NCBI RefSeq assembly: GCF_003443995.1
Contig: NZ_QWEY01000008.1
Location: 1-64,000 of the forward strand
Length of the DNA stretch: 64,000 nt
Reading direction: 5' to 3'
Origin: Pseudotabrizicola alkalilacus
Lineage (GTDB): Bacteria; Pseudomonadota; Alphaproteobacteria; Rhodobacterales; Rhodobacteraceae
Shown: positions 43,101 to 50,373 of the stretch, piece after piece
Numbering within the stretch: position 1 is the first letter of the stretch
Layout of the letters: each line of letters starts with the position of its first letter
The notes under the pieces: generated by a model
Databases searched by the model: none
What the model was told of the DNA's origin: nothing
Seen by the model: only the letters and a program-made list of their open reading frames with translations
Translations under genes and position numbers: made by a program

Positions 43101-44011
43101 TGCGGCATCTTTCCATTTTCATACCACGTCGGGCCGATCTTGACGGCCGCACCCTCAGCCTGCCGGATCGCCTTGATGCCCAGATGACTGTCCGAAAGCT
43201 CGAACGCCGACGAGCCGTCCTCTTGCGGGATCTCGTTCATGAAATAGCCCGTCATGCCAGAGCGGTGGCAGGTCAAGGCAGCATGGTCCTCAACCTGATA
43301 AGGCACATCTGAAAACACCAGCGGTTCGACGCGCGTAAAGGGCGGCACAGCATACAGCCGCTTTTCGCGCCCGGCGGACAGGAAGGTCAGATGCTGCGCC
43401 ATGTGCAGTTTCGGCACGTCCCAGCGGGGGATGGGGGATGGCGTCATCACATGCCGCCCGTTCACCAAGGACGGATAGGCCGCCCCCTGCATGACCCGGC
43501 CAGACCGCACGATCTGTTCGTACAGGATAAGCCAGAGCCGCCCGTAATCGGCATCGGCGTGCATTTGACGGGCGACGGACATGTTCGGTTCGACCGGCCG
43601 CAGGGGTTCGGGGTTCGGCACTTGCAGGATAAGCACCTGATCGGCCCGCAGCCGTTCCTCGGGGATGCGGTGGCGGCTTTGGATCAGGGTGGCCTCGGTC
43701 GTATCCCAGGTCTCGCGCGCACCCGAAACCTTGGACAGGAACGACCGGATCGAGGCGGCGTTGACACTGTCGTCGGCCCCTTGGTCGATGACCTTCACCA
43801 CCGAGGATGGCTTCAGCAGCGTAAGCGTTACTTGCAAGCCACCTGTCCCCCAGCCCCGCGCCATCGGCACCTCGCGGCTGGCATAGGGCATCTGGCAGCC
43901 CGGCACGGCGATGGCCTTCAGCATCTTGCGGCGCAGTTCGCGCTTGGCCGAGGCGTCGAGGAAGCCATACGACATCGCCTCCCACGGTCTGGTCAGGGTG
44001 GCGATGGTCAT
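43097..44011 (-). CDS. phnJ: PhnJ homologue without the canonical Fe-S and thiyl cysteines
   Basis: 304 residues that follow PhnJ closely for 240 residues (AIAVPGCQMPYASREVPMARGWGTGG, VIDQGADDSVNAASIR, SPIPRWDVPKLHMAQHLTFL, AVPPFTRVEPLVFSD). E. coli PhnJ then has CAIC...FVCSDTDYC, giving the 4Fe-4S ligands and the catalytic thiyl. Here the same stretch reads LTCHRSGMTGYFMNE and AFELSDSHLG. Only Cys248 is kept; the other three are Ser, Leu and Gly. The whole protein has just two cysteines (39 and 248). The glycine of the proposed glycyl radical (PG, residue 38) is retained. The frame is intact inside a fully overlapped operon, so this looks like a diverged enzyme rather than decay. Whether it cleaves C-P bonds is open. 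Confidence 0.85.
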   Translation of the reverse strand: MTIATLTRPWEAMSYGFLDASAKRELRRKMLKAIAVPGCQMPYASREVPMARGWGTGGLQVTLTLLKPSSVVKVIDQGADDSVNAASIRSFLSKVSGARETWDTTEATLIQSRHRIPEERLRADQVLILQVPNPEPLRPVEPNMSVARQMHADADYGRLWLILYEQIVRSGRVMQGAAYPSLVNGRHVMTPSPIPRWDVPKLHMAQHLTFLSAGREKRLYAVPPFTRVEPLVFSDVPYQVEDHAALTCHRSGMTGYFMNEIPQEDGSSAFELSDSHLGIKAIRQAEGAAVKIGPTWYENGKMPQ

Positions 44012-45069
44012 GCGGGCACCTTTTCCGGCTGGGTGGGCGTGGCCGTTTTGGCCCCGCGCAGGGCATCAAGCGAGGATTGGAATGTCACATAATGCGGCAA
44101 CTTGAAGTGGATGCAGAAGCCGGACGCCTCGACCGGTTCTGTGTGGTAAAGGAAGAACTCTTCCTCGACCGGCGATCCTTTGGCGGCACCCGGTGCGTTC
44201 AGGTCAAGCGTGGCACCCGAGATCACCTTGACCTCGTTCCAGCCCAGCGTGGCGCAGAATCCCAGCTCAAGCAGCCCTGACTTGCCTTTTGAGGTAACCT
44301 CGGCCTGTGAAACCTTGACGCGCCCTGCAGAAAACACCGTGCCGCGTGGATGGCGCACGCGCACCTCTGCCTCGGCCAGCCGCAATTCGTTCACCGTGGG
44401 GTGGGCGTTACCATAGCCGCGCATCGCGGAATAACCCAAGGCCAGCATCCCGCCTGTATCGGCGCGGGCCAGGCTTTGCAGTGTATGGGCACGCTGGGCG
44501 GGAAACAGCAGGGGTTCCCGCGTCAGGTCGGGAATGTCATCGGGAGCAACCTCGGTGCGGGCGGGGTCTGCCACCAGCCCCTGCGCTTTTTGCCATGCGG
44601 CCAGTGAGGGTTGATGCGCCGGGGCGGGCGTGGCGGCGGGATCAACGGGGGTTGGCATATAGGGCTGGCCTTGCAGCACGCCTGTCGCCAACAAACGATG
44701 TGCATAGTCGAGGCTTGGGCCAAGGATCTGCCCGCCCGGAATATCCTTGAACGCAGCCGATATCCGGCGATGTGTGAAAAGCTGGTCTTGCAGGACCGGT
44801 TCGGCAATCGTAAGGCGCGGCTGCGTGGTGCGCCAGGCGCGCAACAGCAGCACCGCCTCGTAAAGATCGCCTCCCGCTTGCGCCAGCGCGAGGGCAGCAA
44901 GGTCGGGCTCATAAAGCGAGGCCTCACCCATCACCCGGTCGATCAGCATCGGCAAGGCAAGGCGGATTTCGGCCACGCGGGCAGCGTCGATCTGGCCAAG
45001 TTCAGCGCGGTAAAGGCGTTCCGACTGGTCAATCGCGCGTTCGCCGCCACGGGTTGCAACGTAGGCCAT
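44008..45069 (-). CDS. phnI: PhnI, C-P lyase core subunit
   Basis: 353 residues, as in E. coli PhnI: MAYVATRGGERAIDQSERLY, the central DIPDLTREPLLFPAQRAHTLQSLARADTGGMLALGYSAMRGYG, HPTVNELRLAEAEV and YHTEPVEASGFCIHFKLPHYVTFQSSLDAL. PhnI is the nucleosidase subunit that, with PhnG, H and L, couples phosphonate to the ribose of a purine nucleotide. The start at 45069 overlaps the PhnH stop; the longer open frame upstream is inside phnH. Confidence 0.94.
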   Translation of the reverse strand: MAYVATRGGERAIDQSERLYRAELGQIDAARVAEIRLALPMLIDRVMGEASLYEPDLAALALAQAGGDLYEAVLLLRAWRTTQPRLTIAEPVLQDQLFTHRRISAAFKDIPGGQILGPSLDYAHRLLATGVLQGQPYMPTPVDPAATPAPAHQPSLAAWQKAQGLVADPARTEVAPDDIPDLTREPLLFPAQRAHTLQSLARADTGGMLALGYSAMRGYGNAHPTVNELRLAEAEVRVRHPRGTVFSAGRVKVSQAEVTSKGKSGLLELGFCATLGWNEVKVISGATLDLNAPGAAKGSPVEEEFFLYHTEPVEASGFCIHFKLPHYVTFQSSLDALRGAKTATPTQPEKVPA

Positions 45070-45614
45070 CAGAGCACCTCGATTATGGTTGAACGCGGCA
45101 GGCCGATCACCTGTGCGCCGCAGATCAGGAACAGATCGAACCCGGCGGGATAGCGGCAAAGTTCTGCGCGCATCGCCCAGAAGCCGGGGGCAATCCCGTC
45201 CAGCGAGACCTCGGCATGGGTTTCGATCCCCGGGCCGGTCAGGCGCAGCCGCTGGCCCGTGCCGAACTGGGCTTCAGCCACCACAGTGGCTCCATCGTCA
45301 GGGTAAAGTGCGGACCCGACGGCCACTTGCGCAAGCCGGTCAATGGTGCTGCCAAGCGACAAAAAACAGTGATCGGCAAGAGGTAACGGCATCAGCGCCG
45401 CGCCGAACGCGGCGATGCGATCTGCAAGGGCCGGATCATCACAGAACACACGGCACTCGCGGTCCAGCAGGGCTTCGGCAATTCCCGTCATGCCGGGAGC
45501 GGGCAAGTCTTGCACCGTGCCGGGGCGCGACAGGGCCCACATCATGGCCTCGAACGTGGCATTGGTGCGCGTCTCGAAAGCGTCGGGCACCGGAACGGCG
45601 GTAAGCAATGACAT
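45069..45614 (-). CDS. phnH: PhnH, C-P lyase core subunit
   Basis: 181 residues: FETRTNATFEAMMWALSRPGTVQDL at the N-terminus, which is the most conserved part of PhnH, then ALLDRECRVFCDD, and the ending PAGFDLFLICGAQVIGLPRST. It is a pseudo-PLP-fold dimer in the PhnGHIJ core. One-base overlaps at both ends with phnG and phnI (TGATG junctions) tie it into the operon. Confidence 0.93.
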   Translation of the reverse strand: MSLLTAVPVPDAFETRTNATFEAMMWALSRPGTVQDLPAPGMTGIAEALLDRECRVFCDDPALADRIAAFGAALMPLPLADHCFLSLGSTIDRLAQVAVGSALYPDDGATVVAEAQFGTGQRLRLTGPGIETHAEVSLDGIAPGFWAMRAELCRYPAGFDLFLICGAQVIGLPRSTIIEVL

Positions 45615-46057
45615 CAGAATGTCTCCATATCGACGCGAGTTGCTTCAACCTCACGTAGGCGGGCGGTGTCGGTTGCGGCTTGCTCTGCGGCTTCGCGGTG
45701 CAGGAAGGCGCGTATCTCTGGCGTCTGGCCCAAACTCGCCGCCGCATCGACCACCGCCATCGCCATTGCGCGGGTAAGGTCACGACCTACGATCATGCCA
45801 TAGCCTTCGGTCCCGGCAGCACGGATATGCGCCTCGGCCATCAGCACCTCGCCCAGATGAAAATCGGTGCCTTGCACGGTGTCGCGCATCGGCAGCATCA
45901 CGAGGCCGGTGCGACTTTGCACAACCTCGACCGGGCCGAGGCTGGCAAGCACCCCTTCGGCCAGCGCGGCCAGCCGGTCGGAATCGGCACGGGCCAGCAC
46001 ATCCAGCAGCCGTGCATGATCAAAGGGTTGGGCGGGATCTTCGCCTTGGTCAAACAT
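45614..46057 (-). CDS. phnG: PhnG, C-P lyase core subunit
   Basis: 147 residues: HARLLDVLARADSDRLAALAEG, VVQSRTGLVMLPMRDTVQGTDFHLGEVLMAEAHIRAAGTEGYGMIVGRDLTRAMAMAVVDAA, then a C-terminal helix rich in Glu and Arg. The LGEVLMAEA and GRD motifs are PhnG landmarks. ATG 46057 lies 8 bases inside the phnF end. Part of the hexameric PhnG-H-I-J core. Confidence 0.93.
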   Translation of the reverse strand: MFDQGEDPAQPFDHARLLDVLARADSDRLAALAEGVLASLGPVEVVQSRTGLVMLPMRDTVQGTDFHLGEVLMAEAHIRAAGTEGYGMIVGRDLTRAMAMAVVDAAASLGQTPEIRAFLHREAAEQAATDTARLREVEATRVDMETF

Positions 46058-46799
46058 CGATGGCACTTTCCGGGGCAGCTTCGCCCTCATCCTGACTGTC
46101 AAAGGAGAATTGCACCCGGTCGGCAGCCCAGACCGCCTCGGAATAGCCGATGGGCTGACCTGCAGCGTCCACGTCGGTCTTTTGCAGCACCATGACTGGC
46201 TGATCGGGATGCTGCATAAGCAGACCTGCCTCTTCGCCGTCCGGGCGGCGGGCAAAAACGATGGTGCGCTTGCGGAAATAGTCCGTGATGCCATGGCTGC
46301 GGTAGATGTCGGTCACCGATACGCCTTCCATGCGCTGTGCGGCAAGGTCGGGAAAGCGCGTGGCACAGTGGTAGGACAGCCCGATGTTGATCGGCACCCC
46401 GTCAGCCAGCCCCCGGCGCAACAGGCGGTGAACCGGGCTGCCTTCGGCCAAACCAAGCGCTGCCGCCACCCGCGCCGAGGCAGGCACGACAGCATCGGCC
46501 AGCTGCTCACCTGCAGGAGAAATGCCCTGCTCCAGCAGGTTCTGCCGGAACCGGGTCCGCCGCCCGATGTGATAGCTGATCAGCGGCGCCACTTGCACAA
46601 AGGTGCCACGCCCCTGCTCCACGCGCAGCTTGCCCTCGACAGCCAAAGCCGCCACCGCGCGCCGCACCGAATGCCGCCCTGCATGAAACGTCTGGCAAAG
46701 TTGCGACTCGGTCGGCAATTGCGCCCCGGGCTGGAGCATACCGGCGGAAATCTCTGCCGAGATCTGATCACGAATAATCTTCCAGTTGTCGCGTCCCAT
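46050..46799 (-). CDS. phnF: PhnF, GntR/HutC-family regulator of phosphonate genes
   Basis: 249 residues. N-terminal winged HTH of the GntR type (WKIIRDQISAEISAGMLQPGAQLPTESQLCQTFHAGRHSVRRAVAALAVEGKLRVEQGRGTFV, residues 5-70), then a UTRA ligand domain with RFPDLAAQRMEGVSVTDIYRSHGI and YSEAVWAADRVQFSF. First gene of phnFGHIJKLM, so autoregulation is expected. The motif TCATCCGAATGA lies 18 bp before its ATG and again before phnC. Confidence 0.92.
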   Translation of the reverse strand: MGRDNWKIIRDQISAEISAGMLQPGAQLPTESQLCQTFHAGRHSVRRAVAALAVEGKLRVEQGRGTFVQVAPLISYHIGRRTRFRQNLLEQGISPAGEQLADAVVPASARVAAALGLAEGSPVHRLLRRGLADGVPINIGLSYHCATRFPDLAAQRMEGVSVTDIYRSHGITDYFRKRTIVFARRPDGEEAGLLMQHPDQPVMVLQKTDVDAAGQPIGYSEAVWAADRVQFSFDSQDEGEAAPESAIDV

Positions 46800-46817
46800 C
46801 TTGCCCGATCCGCAAAT

Positions 46818-46829
46818 TCATCCGAATGA
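46818..46829. promoter_or_regulatory. Candidate PhnF operator upstream of phnF
   Basis: TCATCCGAATGA, identical to 32853-32864 upstream of phnC. It sits between the likely promoter and the phnF ATG, a repressing position. Further upstream GTGTCAC and CCGTAAT are 4 bp apart (near 46862), which resembles a Pho box in only 10 of 14 positions. Confidence 0.6.
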
Positions 46830-47005
46830 CTCTAGGGATACTACCCGTTCATTACGGCCGTGTGACACTATAGGCGTGGCACGGTGAAATCTTCTCGGGA
46901 TGGGGGACTGATCATCGGCGCGCTAAGGGAGACTTTCCAGAACTGTCCACGGCGTCGCGATCAGAATAGCTTACAAGACTAAGACTCTAGATATTGTGAT
47001 CGCAT

Positions 47006-47074
47006 GATGACTTCGGCCGCGAACAGGCCGAAGATCGTCTCGGCCAGAGCGTTGTCGTAACTGTCACCGACGCT
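47006..47074 (-). pseudogene. IS3-family transposase (OrfB) scrap
   Basis: The frame reads SVGDSYDNALAETIFGLF, then AAEVI. SVGDSYDNALAE is the strongly conserved stretch after the second Asp of the IS3-family integrase core. Nothing else of the transposase is present on either side, and no inverted repeats are visible. The surrounding 46,830-47,700 stretch has no intact gene. Confidence 0.65.
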
Positions 47075-47394
47075 AGCCGCGGCGACTACCGTCCTTCGCG
47101 ACCAAGCGCGAACATGCAGATGAAATCCGGGCCTGGCGAGTCCCTGACAGGAAGCGCCGAACGCCTCGACTGCGGCGCATCGCCCGGCCCGTTTCATGGA
47201 TTTACGCTGTCAACGCGCGGCAGGTATCTGCTGCTGGTCGATGATGGCAGATTCGCTCATTCCAGTCTCCTGCCGCGATGGGCACAATTGTGCACCTGCC
47301 AAGGGCGTGACCTTCGCCCTCACGGTTCTGCGGCGGACATTTCGTCGATGCCAGTCAGGATCCGGCCACGAATGCGGTCCACAAGGTCGGCACG

Positions 47395-47545
47395 TTCGTC
47401 ATCGACCGACGTCAGACAAAACAGGCGGCCACCCTGCAGGGTCACGCGGAATTCGGACCCCGCCAGCGCCCGCGTCACCAGACGGCCGATGTACTCCTCG
47501 AACAGGGCGTTCATCTCAAACAGCAGGGCCGATCCCTGCCCTAAA
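47395..47545 (-). pseudogene. McrC-like restriction component scrap
   Basis: The frame reads SALLFEMNALFEEYIGRLV, then RALAGSEFRVTLQGGRLFCL. The LLF-MN-LFE-YI pattern with a following L-QGG-R-CL is typical of the middle of McrC, the partner of the McrB GTPase in methyl-dependent DNA restriction. The flanks do not match and no mcrB is near. Assignment is tentative. Confidence 0.45.
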
Positions 47546-47697
47546 CGACATCGGGCACGCCTGGTGAAAATCGCCGCTAGAACCATGGAGCGTCCGCAGG
47601 ATACCCACCTCCGCGAGCAATCTCGGCCCAGACGGACCTTCGGGCATCGCTTGGATCATGCCCGACACCTGGAAGTTCAAGCGCGTGGATGACATTT

Positions 47698-48615
47698 TCA
47701 GACTTCTTGTGTTGACCGCGCCTGCAGGGTCTTTCGTGCCTGTCGGAACAGGGCGGCGATCTGGCGAAACCGCGCAGCGTGTGGAGAGGTCGCCCGCCAG
47801 CCCAGCACAACCTGCCTTGGGCAGGCATCGGGAAGAGCGGTCAGCGCTATGGCATGGCCACGCGCAATTCCCGCATCCACGGCAAGCTGCGGCAACAGGG
47901 TGATGCCCAACCCTTCCTCTACCATCGAAATCAGGGTCGGCAGGCTGGTCGCGGCAAAGGCATCGCCGGGCGGGGTGCCCATTTCGGCATAGGCCTCCAG
48001 CGCGTGGCGTTGCAGGCAATGGCCTTTTTCAAGCAACAGCAGCGATGCCGCCGCCAGCTTTTCACCAGTGACATTGGTGCCACCGGAAAGCGCGTGGCCA
48101 AGGGGCGTGGCAAGATGATAGCCGTCTTCGAACAGCAGTTCGGTTTCGATGTTACCGATGGCATGCGGCAGTGCCATGAGGATAAGATCCAGCCGCCCTT
48201 CAGCCAAGCCGGTCACCAGCGATTCCGTCAGTTCCTCGCGCAGGAACAGCCGCTGGTTGGGCCAAGCCTTGCGCAAAAGCGGCAACGCGCGCGGGACAAG
48301 GAACGGGCCAACAGTTGGAATCGCGCCCAATCGCAGGTCACCTTGCAACGTTCCGGCCTGTTCATGCGCCAACGCCTCTATGTCGGCCACATCGTTAAGC
48401 ACAACACGGGCGCGGCGCACCATCTCGACCCCAAGAGGAGTCAGCATGACCGAACGTTTCGATCGTTCGGCCAGTGGCACGCCAAGCTGATCCTCCAGCT
48501 CCTTGATGCCCGCAGAAAGCGTAGGCTGGGTTACATGGCAGAGCTCCGCGGCGCGTGAAAAGTTCAACGTATCCGACAGGGCGACAAGAAAGCGAAGCTG
48601 GCGAAGGGTGGTCAT
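47698..48615 (-). CDS. oxyR: OxyR-type LysR regulator with one of the two redox cysteines
   Basis: 305 residues from ATG 48615: LysR HTH (LRQLRFLVALSDTLNFSRAAELCHVTQPTLSAGIKELEDQLG), then a sensor domain with DLRLGAIPTVGPFLVPRALP and LLLLEKGHCLQRHALEAYAEMG. E. coli OxyR forms a disulfide between Cys199 (GHCLRDQ) and Cys208 (FCFEAG). The peroxidatic GHC is kept, but the partner position is tyrosine. It may signal through sulfenic acid or a mixed disulfide. Divergent from a peroxiredoxin gene, with a canonical-looking half of an OxyR site between the two. Confidence 0.88.
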   Translation of the reverse strand: MTTLRQLRFLVALSDTLNFSRAAELCHVTQPTLSAGIKELEDQLGVPLAERSKRSVMLTPLGVEMVRRARVVLNDVADIEALAHEQAGTLQGDLRLGAIPTVGPFLVPRALPLLRKAWPNQRLFLREELTESLVTGLAEGRLDLILMALPHAIGNIETELLFEDGYHLATPLGHALSGGTNVTGEKLAAASLLLLEKGHCLQRHALEAYAEMGTPPGDAFAATSLPTLISMVEEGLGITLLPQLAVDAGIARGHAIALTALPDACPRQVVLGWRATSPHAARFRQIAALFRQARKTLQARSTQEV

Positions 48616-48627
48616 GCTGTCCGTATA

Positions 48628-48664
48628 ATAGATTATCCCTATGACTGCCAGACATACAATCAAT
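48628..48664. promoter_or_regulatory. OxyR-type binding site between oxyR and the peroxiredoxin gene
   Basis: The E. coli consensus is ATAG-N7-CTAT-N7-ATAG-N7-CTAT. Here ATAG (48628-48631), N7, CTAT (48639-48642), N7, AGAC, N7, CAAT (48661-48664). The first pair is perfect and all spacings are exact; the second pair matches 5 of 8. It lies 12 bp before the oxyR start and 63 bp before the peroxiredoxin start, so one site could serve autorepression and activation. Confidence 0.7.
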
Positions 48665-48727
48665 TTCAACTATGTATTTCTGTGGGCTAACTGTTGGTCA
48701 TCGAAACACCAACCCCCAGAGGATGCC

Positions 48728-49390
48728 ATGAACGCCATCACCCCCACCGTTGCCACAGCCCCCGCAGGCCTGCCCCGGATGAACGAGCCCGCCCCCGATT
48801 TCACGGCCCTGACCACGCATGGCATGAAATCGCTGGCCGACTACAAGGGAAAATGGCTGATCCTGTTTTCGCATCCGGCCGATTTCACCCCGGTCTGCAC
48901 GACCGAATTCACCGCCTTTGCCAAGCGCGCTGATGACTTTGCCGCGTTGAATACTGAACTGCTGGGCCTGTCGATTGACAGCCATTATGCCCACATCGCC
49001 TGGGTCCGCTCGATCAAGGACAGCTTCGGCGTCGATATCAAATTCCCGATCATCGCCGATCTCGACATGAAGGTGGCGCAGGCTTACGGCATGATCCAGC
49101 CCAGTGCGTCCGACACGCAAGCCGTGCGCGCGACCTTTGTGATCGACCCCGAAGGCAAGCTGCGGGCGATGGTCTACTATCCGATGACCAACGGCCGGTC
49201 GGTAGATGAATTTCACCGTCTGATCGTGGCGCTGCAAACATCGGCCGAACACAAGGTAGCGACGCCGGAAAACTGGCACCCCGGCCAGCCGGTGATCGTG
49301 CCAACCCCGCAGACAACGGATGCCGCCGATGCCCGGATGACTGAGGGCCTGGACACGGTTGACTGGTATTTCACGACCAAGATGCTGTGA
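48728..49390 (+). CDS. Prx6-type (1-Cys) peroxiredoxin
   Basis: 220 residues: NEPAPDFTALTTHGMKSLADYKGKWLILFSHPADFTPVCTTEF contains the peroxidatic cysteine in PVCTTE with the catalytic Pro, Thr and a later Arg. The C-terminal third has the long Prx6-type extension (NWHPGQPVIVPTPQTTDAADARM, LDTVDWYFTTKML). It reduces peroxides; no second conserved cysteine is visible, so an external thiol would recycle it. Divergent from oxyR and probably OxyR-activated. Confidence 0.92.
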   Translation: MNAITPTVATAPAGLPRMNEPAPDFTALTTHGMKSLADYKGKWLILFSHPADFTPVCTTEFTAFAKRADDFAALNTELLGLSIDSHYAHIAWVRSIKDSFGVDIKFPIIADLDMKVAQAYGMIQPSASDTQAVRATFVIDPEGKLRAMVYYPMTNGRSVDEFHRLIVALQTSAEHKVATPENWHPGQPVIVPTPQTTDAADARMTEGLDTVDWYFTTKML

Positions 49391-49410
49391 TCCGACCCGG
49401 TTGATATGAT

Positions 49411-49438
49411 CACGTCCGGCCCCGCAGGGCCGGACGTG
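49411..49438 (+). other. Perfect 12-bp GC-rich hairpin between peroxiredoxin and MBL genes
   Basis: CACGTCCGGCCC, loop CGCA, GGGCCGGACGTG: a perfect 12-bp stem with a tetraloop, 21 bp after the peroxiredoxin stop and 22 bp before the next start. No T-run follows, so it is probably not a factor-independent terminator. It may protect the upstream mRNA 3' end or reduce read-through. Confidence 0.65.
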
Positions 49439-49459
49439 CCCGACAAGGAGGAGCTTTTC

Positions 49460-50332
49460 ATGACCCATTCACCCGTTGTTGCTTCGTTCTGGGACGCGCA
49501 GACCGGCAGTTGGCAATACGTATTCCACGACCCCGATACGATGAGGGGCGCAATTGTCGATCCGGTCTGGAACTTTGATCCGCTTTCGGGCGCAACGGCC
49601 ACACGCGATGCACAAAAGATCCTCGACTATGTGCGGCAAGCCGGGATCACAGTTGACTGGATCCTTGATACCCATCCGCACGCCGACCATTTTTCGGCTG
49701 CAGTCTGGTTGAAAGACCGGCTTGGCGCAAAGACCGGCATCGGTGAGCATGTCCTCAAGGTTCAGGCGCTGTGGAAAGACATCTACGATCTGGGCGACGA
49801 ATTCACTGCGGATGGCCACCAGTGGGATCGGCTGTTCAGGGATGGCGAGACGTTCATCGTTGGCTCGCTTCCGGTGAAGGTGATGTTTTCACCCGGTCAT
49901 ACGATGGCTTCGGTCACTTACATCGTGGGCGACGCTGCCTTTGTACATGACACGCTGATGATGCCCGACAGCGGCACCAGCCGCGCCGATTTTCCCGGCG
50001 GGTCGTCAGCGGCGCTGTATGACAGCCTGCAACGCATCCTTGCACTGCCCCCCGAGACGCGGCTCTATGTCGGGCACGACTATGCCCCAGGCCGTCCCGC
50101 CGCCTCCATGGCGACAGTGGCCCAGCACCGCGCGACCAACATCCACCTGGCGGATGACCCGGATCAGGCTACGTTTCAGGCAAGGCGAGACGCACGCGAT
50201 GCCACGCTGGCGTTGCCAAAGCTGATGCTGGCGGCATTACAGGTCAACATTCGGGGCGGTCGTGCGCCGGACCCCGAAGGCAACGGTCGCCGCTATCTGA
50301 AGGTGCCGATGGACTACTTCGAGGAACGCTGA
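49460..50332 (+). CDS. Metallo-beta-lactamase-fold hydrolase, persulfide-dioxygenase-like
   Basis: 290 residues: THPHADHFSAAVWLKDRLGAKTGIGEHV contains the HxHxDH metal motif; FSPGHTMASVTYIVGDAAFVHDTLMMPDSGTSRADFPGGSSAALYDSLQRIL carries further ligands; LYVGHDYAP gives the last histidine. The layout matches ETHE1/Blh-type proteins, which oxidise glutathione persulfide to sulfite with one iron. Adjacent to a peroxiredoxin, so thiol and sulfide stress are plausibly handled together. ATG 49460 follows an AAGGAGGAG ribosome site. Confidence 0.87.
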   Translation: MTHSPVVASFWDAQTGSWQYVFHDPDTMRGAIVDPVWNFDPLSGATATRDAQKILDYVRQAGITVDWILDTHPHADHFSAAVWLKDRLGAKTGIGEHVLKVQALWKDIYDLGDEFTADGHQWDRLFRDGETFIVGSLPVKVMFSPGHTMASVTYIVGDAAFVHDTLMMPDSGTSRADFPGGSSAALYDSLQRILALPPETRLYVGHDYAPGRPAASMATVAQHRATNIHLADDPDQATFQARRDARDATLALPKLMLAALQVNIRGGRAPDPEGNGRRYLKVPMDYFEER

Positions 50333-50373
50333 CAACAGCTGCGCGTTGATTAGACGAGTGCAAGGGGAACGTC

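Larger units (their letters stand above)
46830..47697. other. Gene-poor stretch between the phosphonate island and oxyR
   Basis: Apart from the IS3 and McrC scraps I find no intact gene here. The region between 47546 and 47697 has open frames on both strands but none with a recognisable protein pattern. It reads as an old insertion hotspot separating two functional blocks. Confidence 0.5.

Noticed and set aside
46850-46885. Possible Pho box upstream of phnF
   Set aside because: Only about 10 of 14 positions of the direct repeat fit, and no comparable repeat is seen before the other two phosphonate operons.
47577-47828. Minus-strand frame overlapping the oxyR 3' end
   Set aside because: It shares bases with oxyR in another phase and its upstream half has no recognisable motif.
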